Source of the DNA: Owenia fusiformis
Taxonomy: Eukaryota > Annelida > Polychaeta > Sabellida > Oweniidae
DNA: 64,000 bases
NCBI GenBank assembly: GCA_903813345.2
Contig: CAIIXF020000007.1
Location: 9,367,730-9,431,729 of the forward strand
Direction: 5' to 3'
Shown here: positions 33,920 through 44,590 of the stretch, piece after piece
How the letters are laid out: each line of letters begins with the position of its first letter
How positions within the stretch are numbered: position 1 is the stretch's first letter
Notes under the pieces: generated by a model
Seen by the model: the letters and a program-made list of their open reading frames with translations, nothing else
The model's database searches: none
Told to the model about the DNA's origin: nothing
Position numbers and translations under genes: made by a program

Positions 33920-35104
33920 TTAAGATTTAAACATTTTCATTGTTTTCAGTACTTCTTCAATCTGAGAACGCATAACTTTCCACGTGTTGTTGGGTTTACC
34001 ATCATCCCATTTGGATATGATGATCATGTAATTTCGTATCTCATGATTGTCGAAGAGTTGCCTCATCAGCCTTCCTGCACCAATTTCACCGTCATCGTTG
34101 AAGTCCATTCTACTATTTTTGTCATCACCAATATTGTAGGCCCAAGCATTGTGGTCCGCTTTAGCAACAAGTTGGTCGGTGTATAGTTTAAGCAGTGTGG
34201 GCCTGACCATTCTGGGATCCTTTATTGGCGAAATATGAATTTGATATCTGTTCCCGTTGTCAGATATCAAAGGACCATGATTAATTGGAATAGTGGTGGC
34301 AGATTCTGGATAGTTTATGTCGGGAGCTGGAATAGTATGAGGATAGACACGTTTTCCATTGACAAAAAGATCATCTTTTATGACTTTGCATTTAGCAGTT
34401 GGATCAGATATTGTAATCTTCTTTTTTTGCTCAAATACATACTTTCGTTTTTCAATGATGGGTTTGGGGTATTGCTCAGAGATGGAGATTTTGGTATTTT
34501 TCAGTTTGTAGCAGTTTGAGAGAATCAGTTCCTTGCCACGATATGGATTGAATTTTGCTTCAATTGATCTAGGCTTCCCATCTGATATTGGTGCTCCTAT
34601 TCTATGAACACGGTCAACTCCAATATCCTCTTTGATTCCTAGGTCTTCTTTAATGACTTTGTTTAAGATTTTACGAGTGTCATTATTGTTTTCATCAGCA
34701 TTATCAGGTATATTGAAGAAGATTAGGTTGTCCTTCATAGAGCGTTTTTCTATATCAATTACACGTTGATCCATAACATCCATATATTTATCTGTACGTT
34801 CCTGGCGCCCTTCAGAGATAACTTGATGATCCTTTAGATATTCAATTTCATGTTGAAGTTCCAATATTTCAACAGCATTAGCTTCAGCAGATTCCTGTAG
34901 TGATTTTATAAGTTCTGAATCAGAGTTTTGTTTAGATTTGAGCACTTTAATTTCCTCAGTCAAAGCTTGTAATTGAACAGCTAGAGATGTATCACAATTA
35001 GCATTGAGTTCCACATTAGATAAAAGTTTTGACTTAGCTGAGACTTGAGGAGAGGTTGAGTTGGATGCATTCCCTTTAGTACGGTTATGATGTGGCATTG
35101 TCAC
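33920..35104 (-). CDS. LINE ORF1 protein: coiled coil, RRM-like region, IMPACT/YigZ-like C-terminus
   Basis: An intact 394 aa frame. Residues about 40-121 are heptad-rich coiled coil (LQALTEEIKVLKSKQNSDSE onward). Residues about 124-215 match the RNA-binding middle part of LINE ORF1 proteins (KDNLIFFNIPD, GVDRVHRIGAP, SIEAKFNPYRGKELIL). Residues about 287-388 look like the IMPACT N-terminal/UPF0029 fold: ADHNAWAY (316-323), DDGEIGAGR (337-345) and NYMIIISKWDDG (358-369), corresponding to the SxHxxYAYR, DDGEPxGxAG and NVxVVVTRYFGG motifs of YigZ/IMPACT. By family knowledge ORF1 proteins bind element RNA and trimerise; the role of an IMPACT-like module here is unknown. The start is the first Met of the frame. 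Confidence 0.7.
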   Translation of the reverse strand: MTMPHHNRTKGNASNSTSPQVSAKSKLLSNVELNANCDTSLAVQLQALTEEIKVLKSKQNSDSELIKSLQESAEANAVEILELQHEIEYLKDHQVISEGRQERTDKYMDVMDQRVIDIEKRSMKDNLIFFNIPDNADENNNDTRKILNKVIKEDLGIKEDIGVDRVHRIGAPISDGKPRSIEAKFNPYRGKELILSNCYKLKNTKISISEQYPKPIIEKRKYVFEQKKKITISDPTAKCKVIKDDLFVNGKRVYPHTIPAPDINYPESATTIPINHGPLISDNGNRYQIHISPIKDPRMVRPTLLKLYTDQLVAKADHNAWAYNIGDDKNSRMDFNDDGEIGAGRLMRQLFDNHEIRNYMIIISKWDDGKPNNTWKVMRSQIEEVLKTMKMFKS

Positions 35105-35212
35105 AGATTATAATCTTGGAATTAATCAATGTTGCAGAAACTATTTGTCATAGTGTAAATATGGGCCACTGTACTATCAAATATTTTCCATCAAAAAAAC
35201 TGTAGAGTTAAG

Positions 35213-35625
35213 GTACAGCTGGAAAGTAACATTTTGGTAAAAAATTGCTATACCTGCACATGTTATTTTCTGGTACAAAATTAAGTATGAAGGCATGTGT
35301 GTATTTCCTTGCTTTTTTCAAGAAAGTATCTTGACACTATCTACTTTTAGTAAACCTGGAAACAGGTCAATGGTAGCTCCTTTGTTGTCTGGAAACTTTG
35401 AAAGAAAATTTGGAAAAACAGAAAGTGTGAAATATCAGAATTTCCTGGAGTTCCCATTGAACCCCTGCCAGATATTCTAAAAGAAGACAATGTATTGATA
35501 CTTTTCTGAAAAAAGCAAGGAAATTGACACATGGCTTCATACTCTATTTTGTACCAGAAAATAACATGTGCAGGTATAGCAATTTTTTACCAAAATGTTA
35601 CTTTCCAGCTGAACCTTAACTGATC
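35213..35625. mobile_element. Foldback MITE at the 5' side of the LINE
   Basis: GTTAAGGTACAGCTGGAAAG, then CATTTTGGTAAAAAATTGC and ACCTGCACATGTTATTTTCT, are mirrored almost base for base at 35555-35625. Arms are about 100 bp, degrading toward the centre (TTCCTTGCTTTTTTC at 35308 and 35506). Confidence 0.75.
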
Positions 35626-35990
35626 AAATTTCCAAGATATTACAATATAGTATGTATAGTCACCTTACATAAGTATTTCCAGATTGTTTATAAATAGTAA
35701 TCCATAATTGTTTTGCTTGTAATATCCCTCATCACACTAGATTTTGACTAAACATAGCCAGCAAATATTTTTCTGACTTCCATGTTTTTTTTCAATTTTT
35801 TCAAAACTTTTATTCCAATTTTTTTTTCAAAATTTCAAATTTTTCAAATATCTTTTTCAAAATATTTTTTAAATAGTATCCGTCGGATACGATTGGATAT
35901 CACGTCATATAGATCGGATACGATTTTAGTGGCGTATACGAAAATTATCTTGTGTTGGGGTATCCCCATATATATTTAGTATCCATGGGA
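35626..35990. other. A/T-rich spacer between MITE and LINE fragment
   Basis: T-rich tracts (35780-35870), then a small cluster of GTATCCGTCGGATACGAT-type palindromes (35877-35925). No gene. Confidence 0.4.
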
Positions 35991-36293
35991 TAAAAAACTA
36001 TTCATCTATCGATAATGTACAATACCAATATTATACTGTATTGTTGATTGTATACTAGTATCTGATTTCTTCTTATACATTGTATAGTACATCCAAAAAT
36101 TAATTGTAAATACCATTTTTAAATACCTACATGTAACATAAGTGCTTTCTTTTATATGTAGTCTAGATGTCATTTCAAAATTTCTGTTAAACCGCAACAT
36201 ATACCCACTTGGGTGTCTAGTGGCTTGTTTTATAGTGTATATTATAAAAGAATTATGAAATAAATAAATTGAATTGAATTGAATTGAATTGGA
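35991..36293 (+). mobile_element. 5'-truncated LINE, 3' end only, same family as 30142-35160
   Basis: Begins within the ORF2 end (AAAAACTATTCATCTATCGA) and runs through the same 3' UTR (CCGCAACATATACCCACTTG) to a (TTGAA)n tail at about 36265-36293. Opposite orientation to the large LINE, so the 3' ends of both face outward from the 30-36 kb block. Confidence 0.8.
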
Positions 36294-37429
36294 TCCGTTG
36301 AGCTAAAAAACGTTTTGTGAAACCTCTCTAATAAAATAAATGTCTCCCGCAATGCATCACTTCAAGTGGGACTTTCCATTGGTCTTAAAGCCTCACTATG
36401 CGTATTTTCAACATTTTTGACAAAATAAAGACTTAGTTTTGAACTTCATAGTATTCCCAATGGATTAACAAGTACTTTAACCTTTCATAAGTCATCAAAA
36501 ACAGCTGCAAACAGGCCATATCAAAGCTTAAACAATAAATTATTAAAAATAATGTTGTTCAAAATGTTCAATTGTGGTAATTTTCTCGATATTATTCCTT
36601 TAATGTTTACCACTATGACTGAAGATAGTGAACCTACATGTAGGTCAAGAAGTAATATTTTGAGAGTAAACATTTACACGATTGCATTGCAATTGATCAG
36701 CTTACACTCAAAAACACTACCTTTGTCATTCGAGATACTGTACAACGTGGTCCATTTCTGTCACCGGAGAAAATAACTTACCCAGTGTCAGAATAAATGG
36801 CATAGAAATCATGAAGTGAGTCAATCCCTAAGGGTTAGTTCATTGTTTATCAAATACAGTAGTGTGGTAAGCTGCATGTATATATACTGTATATCGCAAC
36901 GATAAAGATATTATAGCCATCAGGCTGATTAATTTCAAAGCCACATGTCCCGCCACCGTGTATGACTTTTTGTTTTTTCTTAACAATCGACGTATTTCTA
37001 TATGAAATAGCGACCCTGTCATAACCCAGCAGTTACATTCGTCGTATTTAAGGACAGACAATTTTCGCCATGTAACGTGTAGTATAAATGGTATGTTGAA
37101 TTTGGTTTTGTCATTTTTTGAAAGCCATTATTAAACGTTAAACAACATAATACGACATGTTTTAAACAAAGATAAAGCTATTTTAAATGCGTCATTTTCT
37201 TTGACTGTTCAAAGTAACAAAATGGAGGAAGTTCGAGTTTTTCTCGATTCAAACTTCTTATAAGTCAAGTTGTGGGCCATAATTTGGCTCATAATAGAGA
37301 AAATAGCCTCTCGTTTAAGATACTTTCAGTTTGAAATTTTGTATTTAAAAGAAGCTGCAATTTATATAGTCCTTTGCTTTTGTTACGTTGGTCATGCGGT
37401 ATTTGCAATACATAATGGTTACATGTATG
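36294..37429. other. Spacer, no gene seen
   Basis: GAGCTAAAAAACGTTTTGTG near 36300 resembles one end of the 29131-29424 MITE; the rest is A/T-rich without supported frames. Confidence 0.4.
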
Positions 37430-37712
37430 TACAGGGAGGTTTTGGATATGGGGTTTATCCAGAGGGAGATATGCATATCCCTCGAGAGATAAACCAATTT
37501 CCAAACCGACCGTATATAACTGCTTTTATACCCGGTAGACTTTCAATTTTTCAAATTTTTCTTTCTAAATTATTTTTTTAAATTCTTCTTCTTAATTATT
37601 TTCAATTACCGGAAGTGATAAGATATGACTGCGAGCGGGAGATATGGCTGAAGATATGGAGGTTCTGGATATGGAAACCTTAAAATCAGGATACAGAATA
37701 TATCTTAACAAC
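37430..37712. repeat. Repeat copy 2 of the family at 6424-6798
   Basis: Shares GGAGGTTTTGGATATGGGG, TTTATCCAGAGGGAG, CCAAACCGACCGTA, CGGGAGATATGG and GAGGTTCTG(G/A)ATATGGAAACC in the same order as the complement of 6424-6798. The interior differs. Confidence 0.6.
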
Positions 37713-37997
37713 TTACCAGATTTATGAATAGGACTTGATCACTAGAAAGGGGCACTTGCACAATCACAATCGATGTAATTGCCTCAGCGCAGCGGTCAGA
37801 TGAATACGACAACTTCTCGTATGTTAATAATAAACCCAGGTAGCCTACGTGTCTCGAATGCACAAGCTCATGGTTACGACAAAGCAACGCTTACAAGGCT
37901 TGCTCAGCGCTCTAGACAGCTCGGCCAACTCGACAACCCCAATAAAAGGTTGTTTCATAAGCAAGAAAACACACCAGAGATTCACCAGACAGAATTA

Positions 37998-38143
37998 TGA
38001 CTGCTATCAATTTTATCTTTGATTTTAGAGAGGTCAATAAGACAACACTTATGGTCAAGGACAGTCCATTATTTGCCCGACTGTCATTGACCATAAGTCT
38101 GCTTATTGACCTCTCTAAAATCAAAGATAAAATTGAAAGCAGT
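37998..38143. repeat. Long near-perfect hairpin
   Basis: GACTGCTATCAATTTTATCT through GAGAGGTCAATAAG and ACTTATGGTCAAGGACAGT is mirrored by the following 65-70 bp with very few mismatches, around a loop of roughly 15 bases. No coding frame. Confidence 0.75.
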
Positions 38144-38239
38144 CATAATTTACCATGTTTATTGCCAGCAGACCAAATAAAGATTCATTGTCACTACTGT
38201 GGGGAACTCGATAAGTTACGAAACCAGACACGTAACAAA

Positions 38240-38310
38240 ATGACCCTATTGAGACACTGTGGCTAATCTAAATAGGTGGATGCAGTCATGTACATGTAAT
38301 GTATTGTAAG
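38240..38310 (+). repeat. Short dispersed repeat shared with 29060-29140
   Basis: ACCCTATTGAGACACTGTGG and GTCATGTACATGTAATG match 29075-29130 with scattered differences. Confidence 0.5.
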
Positions 38311-40255
38311 TGCGTGCGTACTTTATAGGGAATGGGGTCATTGCAAAAATATAACGGTGAATCGAGGTTATTTCCTAATTAAACAGTCTTCACCACAAAC
38401 CACACAACATAATATCACATATATTATAGGATTAAATTCGAGCCAGCAGCCCGCGTTTATTGGAATAGCATTAAGTACATCTGATACAAAGAATGAATGA
38501 AAAAAGAAAAAGAAAAAATGTAGCCAGGCCGCGATGCATCCAGGTACCTATGACGGCCACGATGCCAATGTCATAGCGGCCACGATGCCGATGGCATTAA
38601 TGCCAGAAACCTCTTAGGTTCAAATATACCCAACATCCGTCCTCGGCTCCCAACCTCGCTGCTGATTTACGATGTTTAACTGCATTCAAGGCATCAATAA
38701 GGCACCGTGTGCCTAATTAAAACATCTAAATCCAACAACCCATCCATATCTAATGATCAACTGTCATTAAAACCATTGTGGCTACACGTTTGTTAACACG
38801 TCCAAGATCTCAAATTAATTCACAAATTTCGGAATAAACCAATTCTAAATTGTGACTATCTGTCAACTTGCAATATAAAAAACTTGTATAAGGACCATAC
38901 ATGTATATAGTGCCTTCTAGCACTATGCAAAATCTGTGAGTAACATGCCTCACTATCTAATACAGTAATCACGCACTGTCATTAATACATAACAATAATC
39001 TAAATCACTGTCTACAGACTTGCACTGTAACCATAACATTGCCTTTTGGCAAAACACGTAACTCAGAAAGTTAATGAAACTTCCTTCCTTAATAAACTGT
39101 CGTAATATGCGACATTGTTGGTCACAAAATACAAAAATTCCGTGATTATCACAAGAATACACGACCGGACTACAAAAATCATACGATCTTCTAAAACTAT
39201 TGTGATGAACAATATAATATCTGGAAAGCACCATGCTTTGCAAACCTTAATACAAACTTATCTCGTAATGCAACAAAAGCAAAAGAACAATTCTTCGAAA
39301 CGTTGTAAATCTAAATACTATCTGTTTAATATAAAATGCAAATAGTTGACAAGCACTTCTCTTAATGTGTTTGTCACACTGATATAACACAACTACTGTA
39401 AATGTTGTAAAGAAACACAACTATCAACTAAATTACCAAAATTGACGCCCTTCTGGAAATAGATATTACATATCTAAAAATATGAAGGACTTTCGGATAT
39501 AATCAATATCTTTAAAAGCAAAACTTTGTGCCTTCCTTGAAACAATATGACCAAAACGCACTTAAATACATATTTATTCACTTAGATTCAATGCGCTGTC
39601 AGTAAAAAGCCATGCCTTGAGTTCCAGATTTATATGCACATTACATAATTGCTTCTTAGAAACCTAATATCTAAATGTTTTAATTAACTTAATTAACATC
39701 CTATGCTATGCAATGCCTTGTAATAATTGCAGAAAAATATACTTCCCAAAATAGTAATTATTGGGAACAGGTTACATCAACGTCAGAACACGTATACTTC
39801 ATTCAAAAACGTTGATTTGGTCAATAGCACTAAAGAAAGTGTTCGTTGACTTCAATATGAAAAACTTTAGTTTATCGACCTGACACCGTTAAAACCCAGA
39901 TCAAAATCTTTGTGACTTTCGAAAGGGAAAAAGGTATGCCTCCTCGAACAATAAAACTAAATTTTCGAATCGGTTGTATGACAACTTACAACATTAACTA
40001 AAACTGTGTATAAACGCTACGGTTGCTACTCGCAGAATAACACGATCCCATCGTGCATCCACTCACATAACCTACTCATGATCACATCATGTTATCCAAT
40101 CAGTTGAAATAGCGTTCGATTTCACTTACTCTAAGACGTTATATCAACCGGAAATAAAATAATTCAACTCTAATTTCAAACGTGTTGAATTTTAATTAGT
40201 GATTTCAGAGTTTATACTAAACACTGAGTCTTGCAATAATGCATATTCAATATAT
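38311..40255. other. Spacer, no gene seen
   Basis: A/T-rich. A short imperfect tandem of CGGCCACGATGCC lies at 38550-38600. No other structure recognised. Confidence 0.4.
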
Positions 40256-40256
40256 A

Positions 40257-40957
40257 TCGGGTGTCCCAAAAAATAGGATTTTCTTAAAAGTATTTCCTTG
40301 ACAACTGATGAACCAAATTCACTGAGAATTTGTACAAACTAGACTGAGAGTATCATAAGCAAGTTGTAAAAATATAAAAAAGATTTAGTCAATATTTTGC
40401 GAGTAATAAGAAATTCAAAATAGCATGTCAAAAATTCCCATACCGGAACTCTGCAATGAGACCTCTATAGTGTTTGTAACAGCTATCAGGTGACAGCATT
40501 TGTTAAGAATACGGAAAGGTATTTTGCTTGAAAAGGATTAATAAGTGAGATTAACATCGATATTGGTTATTTTTACATACTGTATTTAACTCAACAATAT
40601 ACACATAATATGAAACCAATCTCTTACATATTCATAGCATTAGCAGAAGATTCCCTAAAGTGCCTCAAGTAAAGTTTTCAAATAATTTAGCTCATCTCTT
40701 GCTGAGAAATCACTTGTCAAATTGCTTCCCTTTTTGGTACAAATGCGATGAAATTCTCATTGCATTGCTCCGGTATGGGATATTTTGACATGCTATCTTG
40801 AATTTCTTTTTAGTACTCACATAATATTTATCTGATCTTTGTCATATTTCTGTATTTCTGCTAACAATACTCCTGGGCTACTTGGTACAAAATTTAGTTC
40901 ATCAGTTGCCGAGAAAATACTTGGCAAAAAGTGTCTCATTTTTGGGGGGACACCCGA
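40257..40957. mobile_element. TA-flanked transposon with TCGGGTGTCCC ends
   Basis: TCGGGTGTCCCAAAAAATAG at the left and GGGGGGACACCCGA at the right, with TA on both sides (40255-40256, 40958-40959). Inverted match continues inward (TATTTCCTTGACAACTGATG against CATCAGTTGCCGAGAAAATA; ATAGCATGTCAAAATT-type blocks near 40420 and 40785). No transposase frame: a non-autonomous Tc1/mariner/IS630-type element. Confidence 0.75.
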
Positions 40958-40959
40958 TA

Positions 40960-41825
40960 TAGTATGACAATATAGGAAAGTTTCAGCTACTACATTCCTG
41001 TCATAGAGAAAATATTTGAACAACATTTCGTAAACGTATAAACATATATGTATAAAACGGATGCCAATATGTATCATTTGGATCCAAAACCATATACCAT
41101 ATACTACTGTGAAATTTCATTTTTGTTGTATTATTGTTTCAACTCAAGTTTATATGTAACCATAGTTGTTTCTTCCCATTGTATCTGGTGAGAGCGTTTA
41201 AGAAATATATGTAAAATATTAAAAATACACGAAATCAAAATTATTCAATTATAACCCAGTCAGTCTGTTAACTGAATCCAATACTAACGTCCTCTGATCC
41301 AAATGATACATCATAATTAAATTGCTTTTTTAAAACGGATATTTCATAGCATAACCCCAAAAATATACATACCTTCTCACAGCTGTGAGCGAGGTGATAA
41401 AACTGATCAAGTGAACTCGTTTAAGTTATCTATTCGTCGTAAAAAATATCACCGAATGTGTGTTTCTAGGGTAGCTTTGGTTGGGTAAATCAATGAAGTA
41501 TGATATGAAGTATTTCGACTAGATCTAGACGACTTTCCTCATGTCATGACATGTAAGTGTTCATAATGATATTTTAATGAGGCTACTGGAGTGTTCAACT
41601 GCAGATCACATCATTTCGGCATAAGGGTTGCCTATAAAAAGAACAACATTCTAATTATGCATTGGGTATTATAACTAAAAAGGTGAAATTGAACGGAGGT
41701 TTCAATTTATTTCTTCTCGATCTATTCTTGACATCGATATTTGATCTTCGAAATTTTGATTAACTTGTCATTTTTGGTTTTTGGTCGTCCGTTTTTTTTG
41801 TTGGTGGGTTGGTTATCTGATTCTT
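40960..41825. other. Spacer, no gene seen
   Basis: A/T-rich. Short frames without domains. Confidence 0.35.
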
Positions 41826-42015
41826 TGGTTAGTTGATTGTCTTGCTGCAGGTTACCTACTTGCCTGCTTGTTTTTATTCATTGCTTATTTGTTTGCTTCA
41901 TTCGTTTGCTGATTGGTCGATTGCTTGGTTTGTTGCTTAGTTGGTTGCTTGCTTGGTTGGTCGGTCGGTTATTCGCCTGCTTGTTTGCGTGGTTGCTTTC
42001 TTGGTTGCGTCATCG
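41826..42015 (+). repeat. Low-complexity TTGCTTGGTTGG-type tract
   Basis: Degenerate runs of TTGCTTG, TTGGTTG and GGTCGGT. Read in frame it gives a Leu/Trp/Phe-rich hydrophobic peptide that is an artefact of the repeat. It directly precedes the truncated LINE. Confidence 0.6.
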
Positions 42016-42039
42016 CTCACTCGCCCTAAAAGGTCTCTG

Positions 42040-43870
42040 TAGTATTCGTAAGAATAAACGCAAAAATACCTTTTTGGCTTTTCTTGATATGACTAAAGCT
42101 TTTGATGTTATCGATAGAGATCTTCTTTTCATGAAACTCTGGGAAAAAGGTATCCAGGGTAAAACTATGAGACTGCTCCGTGAATCCTATAAAGATGTCA
42201 AAAATAAGGTCTTATTTGGTTAGTCAAATGGTGATAATTTTGATAATGAACTTATGAAAAATCTGAATTTTGAAAATGACACTCCAATCACAGGTAACAA
42301 CCCTGAGTGACTGGTATAGTGCTCACACAGGCCTGAAACAGGGCTGCTGCTTATCCCCTATGCTTTTTTCCTTCATAATGACAGAATTAATTGAGATGCT
42401 ACATTCAAAAAACACAGGAATACCTTTTAATAATGAAAATGTCCCTGCTCTGCTTTTTGCAGATGATATCGTCCTTTTGGCTGAATCTGAAGGGGAATTG
42501 AACAAAATGTTGCAAATTGCAAATAAGTTTTCACTAAAATGGGGCGTTAAATATAGCCCGAAAAAGTCAAAAGTAATGGTGATAGGTAAGCGCATCAATA
42601 AAGAAAAAATTTGGCATCTTGGTGATCTTCAACTAACTGAAGTTCAAAACTATAAATATCTGGGGGTCTACTTTGATAGGACATTAAAGGACACCTATCA
42701 CATAGATGCCTTCCTTAAGCCAAAAGCTAAACGCATGCAAAGCATGTTGTGTTCAACTCTGAGTAAACACTGTAATGCAAAGCGCATAAGCTTTGGTGAT
42801 ACTATATATAATTCAATGTTTGTACCTGCAATTTTGCATGGTTGTAGTACCTTCGTATTGAACAAATCAAATTGCAAAACACTAGCTACCTTTCAATATA
42901 AGATAGGAAAATCGCTATTGCAACTCAAGTGTAATCCTGCTAAGGAGGCCCTGTACGGTGATTTGGGATGGAGGCCTATATGTAATGTCATAAAAAAAAG
43001 AAAAATTGACTATTTTATCTACTTAAAGAGCTCTCTTAAAGCAGGACTCCACAAGAATATTTTCAATTATATGTTTGAGGACTTTAAAAAGGGAAATACA
43101 GCCACCTGGTCTTATTTTTCTAGCATTAAAAATATTTTGACCAACCATGGTTTAGACGATATAATATACAGAGAGGACACAGATTGGTACTCGTCATATT
43201 TGAAAATATCTAATGATTTGTTACGCAATACATTTTTTGACTCGATAAACCAGAAAAAGTCACTTACAGTATATAGTAATATTAAAAGAAACACACTTAT
43301 GGAAAAATACCTTAAAACTGATTTTGACTTCTATGCTCAAAAACTTAAATTCAAGGCCAGATCAGGATGCTTTGGTCTCGCCATTGATCTTGGGAGATGG
43401 GGTATAAGTGATGGAATGTGTTCTTTTTGTAATATGAGCTGTAAAGAAACTCCTGAACATCGATTTTTTACTTGCCCAAAGTTTAAAGAGGAAGGGTTTA
43501 TATTTTATAATAGCATTGAGAATAGACTTCCACACATTTATAATTATTTTAAGACAAGTATTCCCAATAATGGTTTAAAATGGGTGCTTGGGGATGCGGC
43601 CTATGCTATCTTGGGTCAAGAACAAGGTTATATTTTTGATGCATGCTCAAAGTATTTTATCAAAAACATATATGTAGCACCAACAAGTTAATGTATTGCA
43701 AATGTTTTAGTTTTGTTTTTATGTCTTATTGCGCAAATGTTTTTAGCTCTGCTTTAGAATTGTACTTGTACACATGTATTGTATGTTTTTAACTGCTGCA
43801 CTAGTTTAACTATGTGCCACCGATCTAAAAGTGATAGCAATAAATTAATAAAAAAGTTTAAAAAAACTCG
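42040..43870 (+). mobile_element. 5'-truncated LINE of a second family
   Basis: Frames 42040-42223 and 42270-43691. The first gives LAFLDMTKAFDVIDRDLLFM. The second (473 aa) gives GLKQGCCLSPMLFSFIM, LLFADDIVLLAES (FADD 63-66) and YLGVYFDRTL, and ends with a Cys/His knuckle, CSFCNMSCKETPEHRFFTC. The RT differs clearly from the 30-35 kb LINE. Downstream there is an untranslated tail and an A-rich end (AATAAATTAATAAAAAAG, about 43840-43867). One break separates the frames near 42222. Clade probably of the I/Nimb type; not certain. Confidence 0.8.
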
Positions 43871-44539
43871 ATTGGTTTGTTGTGTGCTTCAACATTTGAA
43901 AAAATATGTTGATCGGTTCATTTGCCCATTAATATCACTTATTCTGATAAAATCAATTGTCGTTGTTTTATACTTTTAATGGAAGTAAACTATTTATTAT
44001 CAAAGATATGTGTGTGATCATCTGGATTGTGGTAACCTATGCTCTTTGAAATCCAAGATATGTAGGAAAGTTTGGAAGCTCCCCAAATACTATTATATCA
44101 ACTATTCAACTCGAATATATTATTTCTTTATATTCACACTACGATCTATATCAAGCACTAATCCCACATCACAAAATCTTATCCCGTGTTAAGATAAAGT
44201 ATCGCGCCTTATATTTCTATGAGAAACCAGGGGGTCTACGTTACATGTTGCATGTTGATGATTCTTGCATGTTACGAAACTTTTCGACTTTCTGAACTAA
44301 AAATGTTTGTCGCAAAAGGTGATGAAGATTCTGCCTATATCGATGAAATCATGGAAAAAGAAAAATTAATCTTGGGTCAACGGCTGCACCAATTAGTTAT
44401 TAACATTGGGTAATTTAAAGTTTGGAATTACCTATTGTATTGTACTTTTACATGACACCGTTGACGCCATTTTATTACGGAAACTGATTCGGTTTCGTAA
44501 CTCGATCCTCAAGTTTCACCACTTACATGACTTAAGACT
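43871..44539. other. Upstream flank of gene C
   Basis: Short frames only. No repeat recognised apart from the leader block that begins at 44540. Likely holds the distal promoter of gene C. Confidence 0.4.
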
Positions 44540-44590
44540 TTTAATCAGGAAACAACTAGTCGAGTTTTAGCTAACCGTTCATTCCTTAAA
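44540..44590 (+). promoter_or_regulatory. 5' leader of gene C, proximal part shared with gene B
   Basis: Counterpart of the block at 13972-14006, with the same core GTCGAGTTTTAGCTAA, ending 16 bp before the ATG at 44591. It supports these ATGs as the true first coding exon and implies both copies inherited the same proximal promoter or leader. Confidence 0.5.

Larger units (their letters stand above)
30142..35160 (-). mobile_element. Near full-length LINE (CR1/L2-like Jockey group), two ORFs
   Basis: Minus-strand non-LTR retrotransposon: ORF1 (35104-33920), an endonuclease/reverse-transcriptase ORF2 (33559-30419, in several frames), a 3' UTR with AATAAATAAATTGAATTGAA at the end (30142-30180). 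The TTGAA-type tail and the RT sequence suggest the L2/CR1/Daphne neighbourhood; the exact clade needs a tree. A 5'-truncated relative lies at 35991-36293 in the opposite orientation. The 5' limit is uncertain because a MITE starts at about 35213. Confidence 0.85.

Noticed and set aside
34235-34519. Plus-strand frames across the LINE, including 30908-31093 and 33908-34186
   Set aside because: Antisense shadows of LINE ORF1 and ORF2.
41837-42015. Hydrophobic Leu/Trp-rich protein fused to reverse transcriptase
   Set aside because: The hydrophobic part is the translation of a low-complexity TTGCTTGGTTGG tract that happens to be in frame with LINE sequence.
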